A stretch of DNA of 64,000 nucleotides from Phreatobacter sp. (lineage in GTDB: Bacteria; Pseudomonadota; Alphaproteobacteria; Rhizobiales; Phreatobacteraceae). Positions 17,607-27,519 of this stretch are shown here, one piece after another. The notes beneath the pieces are model-generated. The model saw only the letters and a list, made by a program, of their open reading frames with translations. It searched no databases and had not been told where the DNA came from. The stretch covers positions 186,001 to 250,000 of the forward strand of contig NZ_JAEULY010000015.1 in assembly GCF_016793595.1 (NCBI RefSeq), given 5' to 3'. Each line of letters begins with the position of its first letter. The first letter of the stretch is position 1. Position numbers and translations under genes: made by a program.

Positions 17607-18376
17607 GATGCGCCTCCCCCGCCGCGCGGGCGGAAGCGCCGGTCGTAGCCGGCCGAATAGAGTGCGCTCTCCCGGAAGTCGGCGCTGCCCAGCGCCGGGC
17701 CGACGAGGATCAGCGCCGTACGCTCCAGCTTCGCCTCGGCGACCTGCGCCGCGATGGTGGCGAGCGTGCCGGCGATGGCCGTCTCGTCCGGCCAGGAGGC
17801 GCGGAAGACAACGGCCACGGGGCAGTCCGCGCCGTAGAGCGGTGTCAGTTCGGCGACGACCTTGCCGATGACGTGGATCGACAGGTGGATGGCGAGCGTC
17901 GCGCCAGTCGCGCCGAAAGCGGCGAGGGTCTCGCGCTCCGGCATGGACGAAGCGCGGCCGGAGGTGCGGGTCAGCACCACGGACTGGGCGATCTCGGGGA
18001 GCGTCAGTTCGCGGGCGAGGGTCGCGGCGGCGGCGGAGAAGGCCGGCACGCCCGGCGTCACCGTGTAGGCAATGCCGAGCGCGTCGAGCCGGCGAAGCTG
18101 CTCGCCCATGGCGCTCCAGATCGAGAGATCGCCGGAATGGAGCCGCGCGACATCCTGGCCAGCGCGGTGGGCCGCTTCGATCTCGGCCATGATGGCGTCG
18201 AGGTCCAGCGGCGCGGTATCGACGATGCGTGCGCCGGGCGGGCACCAGCCGAGGATTTCTGGTGGCACCAGCGACCCCGCGTAGAGGCAGACCGGCGAGG
18301 CGGCGACAAGGTCGCGCCCGCGCACGGTGATGAGGTCGGGCGCGCCGGGGCCGGCGCCGATGAAATGAACCGTCAT
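17603..18376 (-). CDS. cobM: Precorrin-4 C11-methyltransferase CobM
   Basis: 257 residues from the ATG at 18376. Tetrapyrrole methylase fold: [59 protein letters not shown] and LTRTSGRAS. Forms precorrin-5. Start overlaps the end of cobE by four bases, so coupled translation is likely. The C-terminus is Gly/Arg-rich ([12 protein letters not shown]). Confidence 0.95.
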   Translation of the reverse strand: MTVHFIGAGPGAPDLITVRGRDLVAASPVCLYAGSLVPPEILGWCPPGARIVDTAPLDLDAIMAEIEAAHRAGQDVARLHSGDLSIWSAMGEQLRRLDALGIAYTVTPGVPAFSAAAATLARELTLPEIAQSVVLTRTSGRASSMPERETLAAFGATGATLAIHLSIHVIGKVVAELTPLYGADCPVAVVFRASWPDETAIAGTLATIAAQVAEAKLERTALILVGPALGSADFRESALYSAGYDRRFRPRGGGGAS

Positions 18377-18774
18377 GAAGAGGCTCCGCGCGCCAGCGCG
18401 CATGTGACGCGGCCGAGGGAAATGCGGGGAAGGACGAGGTTCGCCCGCGGCCCGGCGGCGGCAAGCGCGGCGGCCTCGGCCACGGAGCCGACGCCATAGA
18501 GGGCGACGACACGGGTGGAGCGGGTGGCGCAGCCGGCATCCTCGCCGCGCAGGGCCTCATCGGGAATCGCGACCACCGGCACCCCGAGGGCCATGGCGAG
18601 CCTGGTCAGGCCCGGCTCGGCGGCGCGCGCGGCAGCCGTCGCCAGACAGCCGATGGAATCCATGGCGAGGTCGAGGCGCGCGAGCGCGAGGTCGAGGCAG
18701 GCGCGGATATCCTTCTCGTCCGTGCCGGGACGAAGGCCGATGCCCGCCGCGATCATGCCTGACCCGCGACTCAT
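18373..18774 (-). CDS. cobE: Cobalamin biosynthesis protein CobE (CbiG C-terminal-like)
   Basis: 133 residues from the ATG at 18774, which overlaps the cobL stop as ATGA. Small protein matching the C-terminal domain of Cbi[29 protein letters not shown] and [14 protein letters not shown]. Needed in the aerobic pathway in Pseudomonas, but its exact reaction is unclear. Position between cobL and cobM fits. Confidence 0.85.
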   Translation of the reverse strand: MSRGSGMIAAGIGLRPGTDEKDIRACLDLALARLDLAMDSIGCLATAAARAAEPGLTRLAMALGVPVVAIPDEALRGEDAGCATRSTRVVALYGVGSVAEAAALAAAGPRANLVLPRISLGRVTCALARGASS

Positions 18775-20021
18775 GGCTTCACCACGCGCCATTGCGTCAC
18801 CGCCATGGCCGGGCGCCAGCCATGCTTGCCGCCGACCGCACCCAGTCGCTCGATGCCGATGCGGCGCATGGTCCCGCCATACTCGGCGAACAGGGCGGCG
18901 AGGCGGGCCTCGCCCTCCAGCGTCACGGCATTGACGACCAGCCGCCCGCCCGGCCTGAGCGCCTGCCAGCAGGCATCGAACATCGCGGGATCGGCAATAC
19001 CGCCGCCGATGAAGACCGCATGTGGCGGTTCCAGGCCGGCCAGCGCCTCCGGCGCGCGGCCCTCGATCACCATGACGGCCAGCCCGCCCAGCGCCAGCGC
19101 GTTGCGACCAACACGAGCGGCGCGCTCGGCGTGGGCTTCGATGGCAATCGCGCGATTCGCCGGGTGACGCAGGCACCATTCGATGCCGATCGAACCCGAG
19201 CCCGCGCCGACATCCCAGAGCAGTTCGCCGGCGCCGGGGGCCAGCGCCGCCAGCGTCACCGCCCTGATCTCGGCTTTGGTGATCTGGCCGTCATTCTCGA
19301 ACCAATCGTCGTCGAGCCCGACGGCCAGCGGCACCACCCGCGCGTCGCGATCCGCCACGACCTCGACGGCGACGAGGTTGAGCGGGTCGATGCCGGACAG
19401 GTCGAAGGCGTCCGCGCGCGCAATGCGCAGGCGCTCGCGCGGCCCGCCCATGGCTTCGAGAACCGTCAGGCTCGACCGGCCCATGCCGCGCGCGGCGAGC
19501 AGCGCGGCGAGCTTCCGGGGCGTCGCGCCGTCCCACGACAGAGCGAGGATGCGCGCGCCGGGCTGGAGATGCGGCACGATGCGCTCCAGCGCGCGGCCGT
19601 GCAGCGAGACGAGGGCGCAATCCTGCTGGGCCCAGCCGAGCCGCGCGCAGGCGAGCGCGAAGGCGGAAGGTTGCGGGATGACGCGCATCTCGGCCGGCGG
19701 CACGAGGGCGGCAAGCTGGACGCCGACGCCATAGTGGAAGGGATCGCCGCTCGCGAGCACCACGACCTTGCCGCCGCGCCGCGCCGTGATGGCCGGGAAG
19801 GCATCATGGATCGGGCTCGGCCAGGCGAGCGTCTCACCCGCAAGAGGCGCGACGAGATCGAGATGGCGCTTGCCGCCGACGACCAGCTCGGCATCGGCAA
19901 GCGCATGGAGCGCCGCCGCCGAGAGACCGGCGCGACCGTCCTCGCCGATGCCGATGACGATGAGCCACGGCGCGATCGCCGCGCTCGACAGGGGCGCTTC
20001 GTTCCGCGACAAGTCAGCCAT
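18771..20021 (-). CDS. cobL: Precorrin-6Y C5,15-methyltransferase (decarboxylating) CobL
   Basis: 416 residues from the ATG at 20021; a GTG at 20042 is an alternative without a ribosome site. Two-domain enzyme: N-terminal CbiE-like methylase (WLIVIGIGEDGRAGL, LASGDPFHYGVG) and C-terminal CbiT-like Rossmann methyltransferase with DVGAGSGSIGIEW (about 245-257). Its ATG and the cobK ATG share the palindrome CATG at 20019-20022, so the two divergent genes overlap by two bases. Confidence 0.94.
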   Translation of the reverse strand: MADLSRNEAPLSSAAIAPWLIVIGIGEDGRAGLSAAALHALADAELVVGGKRHLDLVAPLAGETLAWPSPIHDAFPAITARRGGKVVVLASGDPFHYGVGVQLAALVPPAEMRVIPQPSAFALACARLGWAQQDCALVSLHGRALERIVPHLQPGARILALSWDGATPRKLAALLAARGMGRSSLTVLEAMGGPRERLRIARADAFDLSGIDPLNLVAVEVVADRDARVVPLAVGLDDDWFENDGQITKAEIRAVTLAALAPGAGELLWDVGAGSGSIGIEWCLRHPANRAIAIEAHAERAARVGRNALALGGLAVMVIEGRAPEALAGLEPPHAVFIGGGIADPAMFDACWQALRPGGRLVVNAVTLEGEARLAALFAEYGGTMRRIGIERLGAVGGKHGWRPAMAVTQWRVVKP

Positions 20022-20817
20022 GGCGAGCCCCCCGACCGACACCGGCGGACATCAGATCGCGCTGCTGATCCTCGGCGGCACGAGCGAGGCTGCCGCGCTC
20101 GCCGCACAGGTCGCCGCCATGCCGGACGTGCCCGCGCTGGTTTCGCTCGCGGGGCGCACATCCGCGCCGCTTCCGCTCGCCCTGCCCATGCGCGTCGGCG
20201 GCTTCGGCGGCGCGACCGGACTTGCCGCATTCCTGCGCGACAGCGGCGTGAAGGCCGTGGTCGATGCGACCCACCCCTTCGCCGCGATCATGCCGTTCAA
20301 CGCCGAGACCGCCTGCCGCGCCGCCGGCGTGAATCTGGTCGCGCTGCGCCGGCCGGAATGGGCGCCCGTTGCCGGCGACCGCTGGCTCGATGTGCCGGAC
20401 ATGGCGACCGCCGCGCTTGCCCTGGGGCGCGAACCGAAACGGGTGCTGCTGACCATCGGCCGGCAGGAGCTTGCCGCCTTCGCCGCCGCCCCGCAGCATC
20501 ATTACCTCGCGCGGATGATCGATGAGCCGAAAGCCGGCCACGGTCTGCCGGATCTGACGGTGATCCGCGCGCGCGGCCCCTTCGCGCTGGCCGACGAAAT
20601 CGACCTGATGCGCAGCGCGGCCATCGACACCGTCGTCGCCAAGAATGCCGGCGGCTCGGCGACCGAAGCGAAGCTTGCCGCCGCGCGCGCGCTCGGGATT
20701 GCCGTCGTGATGGTGGCCCGGCCGGCGAAGCCCGGCGTGCCCGTGGTCGAGACGGTGGAGGCGGCCGTCGGCTGGCTGAAGGATCACGGCATCCTCCCGA
20801 CCGAACGGGGCGTGTAG
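20020..20817 (+). CDS. cobK: Precorrin-6A reductase CobK
   Basis: 265 residues. Reduces precorrin-6A to precorrin-6B with NADPH. Signatures: LLILGGTSEAAALA near the N-terminus, VVDATHPFAAIMPFNA, VLLTIGRQELAAF, and VAKNAGGSATEAKL. It is inverted relative to its cob neighbours. The 5' end overlaps the cobL start codon and the 3' end overlaps cobJ by 34 bases, so it has no intergenic promoter. No convincing ribosome site was seen before the ATG. Confidence 0.94.
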   Translation: MASPPTDTGGHQIALLILGGTSEAAALAAQVAAMPDVPALVSLAGRTSAPLPLALPMRVGGFGGATGLAAFLRDSGVKAVVDATHPFAAIMPFNAETACRAAGVNLVALRRPEWAPVAGDRWLDVPDMATAALALGREPKRVLLTIGRQELAAFAAAPQHHYLARMIDEPKAGHGLPDLTVIRARGPFALADEIDLMRSAAIDTVVAKNAGGSATEAKLAAARALGIAVVMVARPAKPGVPVVETVEAAVGWLKDHGILPTERGV

Positions 20818-21551
20818 AGGAAGCGCCTGCCATCGGCGCCGCCGACGGTTCGGGTCCCGGAAGCGCCGATCAGCACCAGTGTCGCCATGTCGGCCGTGGT
20901 CGCCGCCATTTCCGCTTCCGCGAGCGGCAGGACGCGGATGGCCTCGTCCGCGCGGCCGATGGCGCGGGCGAAGGCGACGGGCGCATCGGCCGCGCGGTGG
21001 CGACCGGCGAGCTTCAGCGCCTCGCCGAGCTGCCACGGCCGGGCCTTCGAGATCGGGTTGTAGAGCGCCACGACGAAATCGGCCGCCAGCGCGGCTTCCA
21101 GCCGGCGCGTCACCACATCCCAGGGCTTCAGGTTGTCGGAGAGCGACATCACCGCGAAGTCGCCGCCGAGCGGCGCGCCGAGCTTCGCAGCCGCTGCCAG
21201 CACAGCGGTAATGCCCGGCTCGACGCGAATGTCGACGGAAGCCCATTCCGGCCGCGCATCCTCCAGCGCCTCGAAGACCGCCGCCGCCATGGCGAAGACA
21301 CCGGGGTCGCCGCCCGAGACGACGGCCACGGCGCGGCCGGCGGCCGCGAGATCCAGTGCATGGCGGGCACGGTCCAGCTCGACGCGGTTGTCGGATGCAT
21401 GGCGCACGAGGCCGGCACGCTCGGCTACGCGGCCGACATAGGGGCCATAACCGACGAGGTCGGTCGCGGCATCGAGAGCGGCGGTTGCGGCTGGCGTCAG
21501 CCAGCGCGGATCGCCGGGGCCGAGGCCGATGACGGTAAGGGAGCCGGTCAC
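20784..21551 (-). CDS. cobJ: Precorrin-3B C17-methyltransferase CobJ
   Basis: 255 residues; GTG start overlapping the cobI stop (GTGA). Ring-contraction methyltransferase forming precorrin-4. LTVIGLGPGDPRWLTPAA, LVGYGPYVGR, VVSGGDPGVFAMAAA, and MSLSDNLKPWDVV are diagnostic. C-terminal bases overlap antisense with the end of cobK. Confidence 0.95.
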   Translation of the reverse strand: MTGSLTVIGLGPGDPRWLTPAATAALDAATDLVGYGPYVGRVAERAGLVRHASDNRVELDRARHALDLAAAGRAVAVVSGGDPGVFAMAAAVFEALEDARPEWASVDIRVEPGITAVLAAAAKLGAPLGGDFAVMSLSDNLKPWDVVTRRLEAALAADFVVALYNPISKARPWQLGEALKLAGRHRAADAPVAFARAIGRADEAIRVLPLAEAEMAATTADMATLVLIGASGTRTVGGADGRRFLYTPRSVGRMP

Positions 21552-22291
21552 AGCCGCCGCCCCTCGCCCGGCACGAGGATCATCGAGAAATAGGGCGCCT
21601 CATCGTCGGTCTTCTCGGCCAGCGGCAGGATCTTCTGCGCGGCCATGGTCGCGCGCTCGACATAGATGGCGCGGCCGACGAGGCCCGCGGCCTCCAGCGC
21701 GCGGCGCACCTTGGGCAGGTTGCGGCCGAGCTTCATCACCACGGCGGCGTCTGTGTCCTTCAGGCGACGGGCGAGATCCTGTTCGGGCAGCGTGCCAGGC
21801 AGGACGGTCAGCACATCGTCACCCCAGGTGATCGGCGCTTCGGCCAGCGTCCAGGCGCCGGACATGCCGGAGATGCCGGGGATCACCTCGAAGGGGAAGC
21901 GCGGCGCCAGCCTTCGCCACAGATGCATCAGCGAGCCGTAGAAGAAGGGGTCGCCCTCGCAGAGGATGGCGACGACGCGGCCGGCCTCGGCCTCTGCCGC
22001 CAGCAGCGCCGCGGATTCCGCGTAGAAGGCGGCGATGGGCCCGGCATAGGCGGCATCCGCCACCGGCGCTTCGGTCGTGACCGGATAGACCAGCGCGATC
22101 TCGCGGGCGGGATCGGCGCCGATGATGTGGTCGGCGATGGTGCGGGCATTGCCGCGCTGGCCCTTCCGGCAGAAATGAACCAGGCGGTCGGCCGTCGCCA
22201 GCACGTCGCGGGCGCGCACGGTCACGTAGCCCGGATCGCCCGGGCCGAGGCCGACACCGTAGAAGCTGGGACCAAGCGTCACCGCACTCAC
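21548..22291 (-). CDS. cobI: Precorrin-2 C20-methyltransferase CobI
   Basis: 247 residues; GTG start overlapping the cobH stop (GTGA). Methylates precorrin-2 at C20. [46 protein letters not shown] and [13 protein letters not shown] are seen. Chain of four-base overlaps from cobG through cobJ indicates strict translational coupling. Confidence 0.95.
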   Translation of the reverse strand: MSAVTLGPSFYGVGLGPGDPGYVTVRARDVLATADRLVHFCRKGQRGNARTIADHIIGADPAREIALVYPVTTEAPVADAAYAGPIAAFYAESAALLAAEAEAGRVVAILCEGDPFFYGSLMHLWRRLAPRFPFEVIPGISGMSGAWTLAEAPITWGDDVLTVLPGTLPEQDLARRLKDTDAAVVMKLGRNLPKVRRALEAAGLVGRAIYVERATMAAQKILPLAEKTDDEAPYFSMILVPGEGRRL

Positions 22292-22932
22292 TCCTTCACG
22301 CTGGCGAGCGCGTTGACGGCGGCCGCAGCCATGGCCGAGCCGCCGCGCCGGCCATGAACGACGAGAAAGGGCACGCGCCCGTCCTTCGCCAGCGCCTCCT
22401 TCGATTCCGCCGCGCCGACGAAGCCGACGGGAATGCCTATGACGGCGGCCGGCCTCGGCGCGCCGTCGTCAAGCATGTCGAGCAGGCGGAACAGCGAGGT
22501 CGGCGCATTGCCGACAACGACGAGGCTGCCCGCAAGCCGCTCACGCCAGAGCTCCATGGCCGCCGCCGAGCGGGTTGTGCCCATGGCCTCCGCAAGGCCC
22601 GGCACGCGTGGATCGTCGAGGGTGCAGAGAACCTCGTTCGCGGCCGGAAGGCGCGCGCGGGTGATGCCGTAGGCGACCATCCTGGCGTCGCAGAGGATCG
22701 ACGCGCCGGCGGCGAGCGCCGCCTCGGCCACGGCGGCGAAATCGGCAGACATCTCGACATCCGCCGGCAGGTCGGTCATGCCGCAGGCATGGATCATGCG
22801 CACCACGACCCGCTCGGCGGTTCCGCTGAATCGCGACAGGTCCGCCTCGGCGCGGATCATCGCGAAGGAGCGCGCGTAGATCGCCGCGCCGTCGCGCAGA
22901 TAATCGGAGCGGGTGGCGGCGTCGGCGGTCAT
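22288..22932 (-). CDS. cobH: Precorrin-8X methylmutase CobH
   Basis: 214 residues. Moves the C11 methyl to C12, giving hydrogenobyrinate. The catalytic His is seen at 48 in RMIHACGM; also [18 protein letters not shown] and [21 protein letters not shown] overlaps the cobG stop by four bases. Confidence 0.95.
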   Translation of the reverse strand: MTADAATRSDYLRDGAAIYARSFAMIRAEADLSRFSGTAERVVVRMIHACGMTDLPADVEMSADFAAVAEAALAAGASILCDARMVAYGITRARLPAANEVLCTLDDPRVPGLAEAMGTTRSAAAMELWRERLAGSLVVVGNAPTSLFRLLDMLDDGAPRPAAVIGIPVGFVGAAESKEALAKDGRVPFLVVHGRRGGSAMAAAAVNALASVKE

Positions 22933-24206
22933 GGCGAGACGGTGTCCGGAACGGATGTGAAGGCGAGATCGCCGGGCGCGGCAAGCAGGCGGGCGAGGAT
23001 GTCCGCGGCGAAGCGGCCATGGGCGGGATCGGAGGCTGTCCCGTCAAGCACCAATCCATAGCCGCCGCCCTGCCCGACCAGCGTCACGCCGGCCCGGCCG
23101 GGATGGGCGCAGCCCTTGGCGCAGCCGGAGACGTGAAGGGTCAGGCCGCCCGCGATGCGGCCGGCTGCGGCCATGGCGAGACGCGTGGCGTCGGCCTGCG
23201 CGGGAGCTTCCCCGCGTAGACATGCGGGCGCACCGGGACAGGCATGGACGGCGAGACGCGGGTCGGCGGGGTCGGCGATCAGCCCGATGCCGGCGAGCGC
23301 GGCCAGCGTCGCGGCGGGGTCGACAAGGCCGGTCAGCGACAAGCCACGCCACGGCGTCGTGCGGATGTCATGGGCGGCGTGGCTCCGCGCCACGGCCGCG
23401 ACGGCATCCAGCTGCGCAGCATCGAGGCGGCCGAAAGGCGCGGCGGCCATCACCGCGAAGGCTCCGCCACGCTCGGGCACGATGCCGGCGCGCGGCGCGG
23501 CGGGGCGCCTGACGGGGGCGTCGACGGGATGCAGGCCGAGCGCTGCGGCCTCCGGCTCCAGCGCTTCGCCGGGCAGGTCCCGCAGGCGCCGAAAACGGCC
23601 CGGCTCGCGGCGGTGCGCCTCGGCCAGCGGCGCCAGCAGGGCCCGCACGGCGGCGGGCGCTTCGGCGGGGGCCACGCTGCCGATCCAGCGTCCATCCGGC
23701 AGCGCGATCACCAGCGCGCCCGCCGCATCCGCATGAAGGCGCAGATCCGCTGCGATATCCTCGAGCGGCAGACCGCCGCCATCGACCACGACCAGCGCCT
23801 TGGCCGGCAGGCCGGTCAGGTCCGCGCAGGCCGCCTCGATCCCTTCCGCGAGCCGCGCGGCATCGACGGCCTCACCCGCCTGGCGGCCGGCCAGCGGCGA
23901 GGCCAGAACCAGCCGCCGCGGCCCGTCGCCCTCGTCCGCATCCGCAAGGCCCGTGGCCAGAAGCTCCTCGACCAGCGGCCCATGCGTCTCCGGCCGCACG
24001 CCGCGAAGCTGCAGGTTGCCGCGCGCGGTGATGTCGATGAGGCCGCTGCCGTGGCGGCGCGCGAGATCGGCGATGCGGCGGAGGTCGTCCACCGAGAGCC
24101 TGCCGCCGCGCGGATGCAGACGCACCAGCCAGCCGTCGCCGGTTTCCATGGGACGCAGCGCGCCGGGGCACCAGCCGCGACGCAGGGCGGCGTTCGTCCG
24201 GATCAT
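22929..24206 (-). CDS. cobG: Precorrin-3B synthase CobG (oxygen-dependent)
   Basis: 425 residues from the ATG at 24206; the open frame upstream lies inside cobN and is rejected. Sulfite/nitrite reductase-like fold. Fe-S cysteines are seen as [12 protein letters not shown] (about 325) and [10 protein letters not shown] (about 360), with the ferredoxin-like repeat [12 protein letters not shown] near residue 50. CobG hydroxylates C20 with O2 and marks the aerobic cobalamin pathway. ATG overlaps the cobN stop (24203-24206). Confidence 0.94.
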   Translation of the reverse strand: MIRTNAALRRGWCPGALRPMETGDGWLVRLHPRGGRLSVDDLRRIADLARRHGSGLIDITARGNLQLRGVRPETHGPLVEELLATGLADADEGDGPRRLVLASPLAGRQAGEAVDAARLAEGIEAACADLTGLPAKALVVVDGGGLPLEDIAADLRLHADAAGALVIALPDGRWIGSVAPAEAPAAVRALLAPLAEAHRREPGRFRRLRDLPGEALEPEAAALGLHPVDAPVRRPAAPRAGIVPERGGAFAVMAAAPFGRLDAAQLDAVAAVARSHAAHDIRTTPWRGLSLTGLVDPAATLAALAGIGLIADPADPRLAVHACPGAPACLRGEAPAQADATRLAMAAAGRIAGGLTLHVSGCAKGCAHPGRAGVTLVGQGGGYGLVLDGTASDPAHGRFAADILARLLAAPGDLAFTSVPDTVSP

Positions 24207-27200
24207 TCGGCAGCCTCGCGCGGCGAGATGGCCAATAGCGCGTCGATGGAATTGAGCCGGCTGATCCAGAGTTCGCGTCGCCGCGCCTCGGCGAAGCGCG
24301 CGCGGATGGCGTCCAGCGCCGGCCGGTTGGCCCGTTCGAGACGACCCGCGACCACGGCATCGCCCAGCCATGCCGTAAACAGCGTGTCGAAATGGCCCGA
24401 CGGTACGGCGTCGGAGGTCGCCGCGAAGACGAACAGGCTGTCGAGCGCCTCCGCGAGTTCCGCCGCGCCGCGCCAGCCATGCCGCAGCTGCCCGTCGATC
24501 CAGCCGGGATTGGCAAGGCGGCCATGGACGACGCGCGAGATATCCTCGGCAAGCGTCCGGCCGCGCGGCTTTTCGGGATCGGAAGTGTCGAGACTGTATG
24601 CGCGCGGCGTAACGCCAAGGCTTGCCGCCGCCGCCGCGAAGCCGCCGATCAGATCGGCGCCCGACGACGCTTCGAGAATGTCGCGGCCAGCGGTGTCCGA
24701 GACATGGACGAAGGCCTCTGCGCCGCGGACGCGCGCGGCGAAGGCGTCGCTGCGGATGCCCTCGCCGCCCGCGCCTCCATAAGAATGGCTGGCAGAGGCG
24801 AGGTAGGTTGCTCCGAGGTCGGCGCGATCCCGCCAGTCCGTATCGAGCGCGGTCTTCGCCACGCCCGCGCCGAAGCGGCCGGGGGCCGCGCCGAAGATGC
24901 GGGCGCCATCCTCGCCGCGACGGCGGGCGGCGGCAGGCTCGTTGACGATATCGTCCTCGTCGAGAGCCGCGATGGCGCGCGCGCAGGAATCGAGCAGCGC
25001 GATCAGATCGGGGAAAGTGTCGCGAAACGCGCCGGATATGCGCAGCGTCACGTCGATGCGCGGATGGTCGAGCCGCGCCTGCGGCAAGATGGTGAAGCCG
25101 GTGACGCGGGTCGACGCCGCGTCCCAGGCCGGCACCGCGCCCATCAGCGCCATGGCGTGGGCGGCATCCTCGCCACCGGAGCGCAGCGTCGGCGAGGCCC
25201 AGAGATCCATCACGATACGGCGCGGCCAGTCGCCCTGGTCTTGCAGATGGCGATCCAGCACCGCACGGGCGGCGCGCGCGCCGAGCGCGGCGGCGGCGCG
25301 GGTCGGAATGGCGCGCGGATCGAGGGTAGCGAGATTGCGGCCGGTCGGCAGCACGTCGGCCCGGCCGCGATGGGGCGATCCAGAGGGGCCGGGCGCGACG
25401 AAGCGGCCGTCGAGGGCCGCCAGCAGCCCGGCGCGCTCGCCCGCCGACGAGACCTCGTCGCGCGCCACGCGCCCGAAGACATGCAGGCCGTCGCGGAACG
25501 GCAATTCCGCGAGATCACAGAGATGGGCGTCGAGCGCGGTGAGCGCATCGGCCATCGGCATGTCGCGGGTGACGCCGCAGGCCGATGCGAGGCCGTTCGC
25601 CTCGGCGCGGTCGCGGATGTCGCGGGCGACAAGGTCGGCGCGGCGCGGGTCGAGCACCTGCGCCGCAGAATATTCCTCGACCAGCTCACGCAGCAGCCCG
25701 GCCGCCGGCCCCGGCCCGGCCGTGGCGAGCGGCGGCGGCAGATGGCCGAGCGTGACGGCCGACAGCCGCCGCTTCGCGGGGCCAGCCTCGCCGGGATCGT
25801 CGACGATATAAGGATAGATCACCGGCACGCTGCCGACGACGAGGCGGGGCCAGCAGGACGCCGACAGCGCGACGGCCTTGCCCGGTAGCCATTCGGTCGT
25901 GCCGTGCGTGCCGAGATGGATCAGCGCGTCGATACCCTCGGCAGATCGCAAGGCCGCATAGAAGGCGAGATAGCCGTGCCCGGGCGGCACGTCGGGATCG
26001 TGATAGGCGGCCTTGCGGTCGGCGGATGGATCGCGCGCGGGCTGAAGCGCGACGATGAGGTTGCCGAGCCGCAAGACGCCGAAGCGGAACAGACCATCGC
26101 GGAAAGCGGGGTCGGCTTCAGGCGCGCCGTGCGCCTCCGTCAGGGCGCTCCGCGCTTCAAACGGCAGCGCGTCAAGGAAGATGCGATAGTCGGCAAGCGG
26201 CAGTTCGAGCGCCTCATGCCCACCCGCGAGCGCGGGCATGACGACATCCGGCGCGATCGGATCACCGACTGCATAGCCGGCTACATGAAGAATATCGCGG
26301 ATGGATGCGACGCTCGCCGGCGTGTCGAGCCCGACCGCGAAGCCCACGCGGCCGCCGCGCGCGGGATAGTCGGTCAGCACCATGGCGACGCGCCGCTTGT
26401 CTCGCGGTTTCGCGGCGAGCGCCACCCAGCGCGCGGCCAGTGACGCGAGGTGATCGATGCCCTCGGGGTCGGGCACGAAAGAGCGTCCGGCGAAGCCGCC
26501 GGCATAGTCCTCGTCGGCCTTGAAGGCGACGGGAATGCCGCCGATGCGGCCGTCGAATTCCGGCAGCGCCATCTGCATCGCAAGGTCCGCCGCCGAGAGC
26601 CCGCGCGGCGAGGCTTCCCATGCATCGCGCGGACTGCCCACCGGCACGGCCTGCAGGATCGGGCAGTCGGCCGCATCCAGCACGAAGCCATCGCCGTCGC
26701 GCGCCGAGAAGGCGGTCGTCGTGACGATCACAGTCGGGCGGCGCGCCGCGATGAGTTCGGCCAGCGGCGCGGTGGCGGCAGGATCCTTGAGGCTGGTGAG
26801 CGCGATGACCAGCGGCGCGAGGCCGCGCTGAACCAAAGCTGCTTCCAGCGCAACCGAAAGGGCAGTGTCGCCGGCCGCGACGGCGGAGCGATAGATCAGC
26901 ACGAGCGCGAGCGGGCGGTCCGGCGGCAGTCCATCGAGGACTGCGCGCGCATCCTGCGGAGCGCCGTTGGAGACGGCGAACAAGGTCGGCATGGGCACAG
27001 GCGGCGGCACGCACCGCGGCGCGCCCAGCGCCTGCCCTATTCGGGCAAGGAAGCCGTCCATATTGCCGAGCCCACCGCCCGCACGGAAATAAGCGAGGAG
27101 GGCATCCGCCAGATCGGGAGCAACGGTGCCATAGCCGGCGAGCCTGATGTCGTCGCGGTCGTCGCCCGGAAGCACCGCGAGCGGAATGCCGGCGGCGCGG

Positions 27201-27502
27201 CAGGCGGCGGAGAGTTGCTCGATGCCATAGCGCCAGTAGTCCAGCCCGCCGAGGCAGCGGACCACGACGAAGCGCGATCGCGCGACCGTCTTTTCGATCA
27301 GCAGGTCGACCGAGAGCGGGTGCCGCAGACGGCGCAGGCTTGCCAGCCGCACCTCGAGGCCACACCCGCGCGCGACGGCCGCCAGCGCCGACAGCTCGCT
27401 GTCCGAGAAGGACAGCACCACCACGTCGCCGGGCGGCAGGGCGAGGTCGACGGCGGCGTCGGCCTCGTCCAGCGTGACGGTCGTGGCGGGCAGGAGGTGC
27501 AT
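24203..27502 (-). CDS. cobN: Cobaltochelatase large subunit CobN
   Basis: 1099 residues, somewhat shorter than the Pseudomonas denitrificans protein as I recall it. Inserts Co(II) into hydrogenobyrinate a,c-diamide, with CobS and CobT as ATPase partners. Magnesium-chelatase H-type landmarks: ALIHLGTHGTTEWLPGKAVA and VIYPYIVDDPGEAGPAKRR, plus the C-terminal RVRGAEAFVHVSDTAGRD and RLANPGWIDGQLRHGWRGA. ATG at 27502 has GGAGG just upstream and lies 17 bases after cobW. CobS and CobT are not in the window. Confidence 0.95.
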   Translation of the reverse strand: MHLLPATTVTLDEADAAVDLALPPGDVVVLSFSDSELSALAAVARGCGLEVRLASLRRLRHPLSVDLLIEKTVARSRFVVVRCLGGLDYWRYGIEQLSAACRAAGIPLAVLPGDDRDDIRLAGYGTVAPDLADALLAYFRAGGGLGNMDGFLARIGQALGAPRCVPPPVPMPTLFAVSNGAPQDARAVLDGLPPDRPLALVLIYRSAVAAGDTALSVALEAALVQRGLAPLVIALTSLKDPAATAPLAELIAARRPTVIVTTTAFSARDGDGFVLDAADCPILQAVPVGSPRDAWEASPRGLSAADLAMQMALPEFDGRIGGIPVAFKADEDYAGGFAGRSFVPDPEGIDHLASLAARWVALAAKPRDKRRVAMVLTDYPARGGRVGFAVGLDTPASVASIRDILHVAGYAVGDPIAPDVVMPALAGGHEALELPLADYRIFLDALPFEARSALTEAHGAPEADPAFRDGLFRFGVLRLGNLIVALQPARDPSADRKAAYHDPDVPPGHGYLAFYAALRSAEGIDALIHLGTHGTTEWLPGKAVALSASCWPRLVVGSVPVIYPYIVDDPGEAGPAKRRLSAVTLGHLPPPLATAGPGPAAGLLRELVEEYSAAQVLDPRRADLVARDIRDRAEANGLASACGVTRDMPMADALTALDAHLCDLAELPFRDGLHVFGRVARDEVSSAGERAGLLAALDGRFVAPGPSGSPHRGRADVLPTGRNLATLDPRAIPTRAAAALGARAARAVLDRHLQDQGDWPRRIVMDLWASPTLRSGGEDAAHAMALMGAVPAWDAASTRVTGFTILPQARLDHPRIDVTLRISGAFRDTFPDLIALLDSCARAIAALDEDDIVNEPAAARRRGEDGARIFGAAPGRFGAGVAKTALDTDWRDRADLGATYLASASHSYGGAGGEGIRSDAFAARVRGAEAFVHVSDTAGRDILEASSGADLIGGFAAAAASLGVTPRAYSLDTSDPEKPRGRTLAEDISRVVHGRLANPGWIDGQLRHGWRGAAELAEALDSLFVFAATSDAVPSGHFDTLFTAWLGDAVVAGRLERANRPALDAIRARFAEARRRELWISRLNSIDALLAISPREAAE

Positions 27503-27519
27503 CGGGCGACGCGTCTCCC

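Noticed and set aside
18792..20525. 577-residue plus-strand open frame
   Set aside because: Antisense to cobL and out of frame with cobK.
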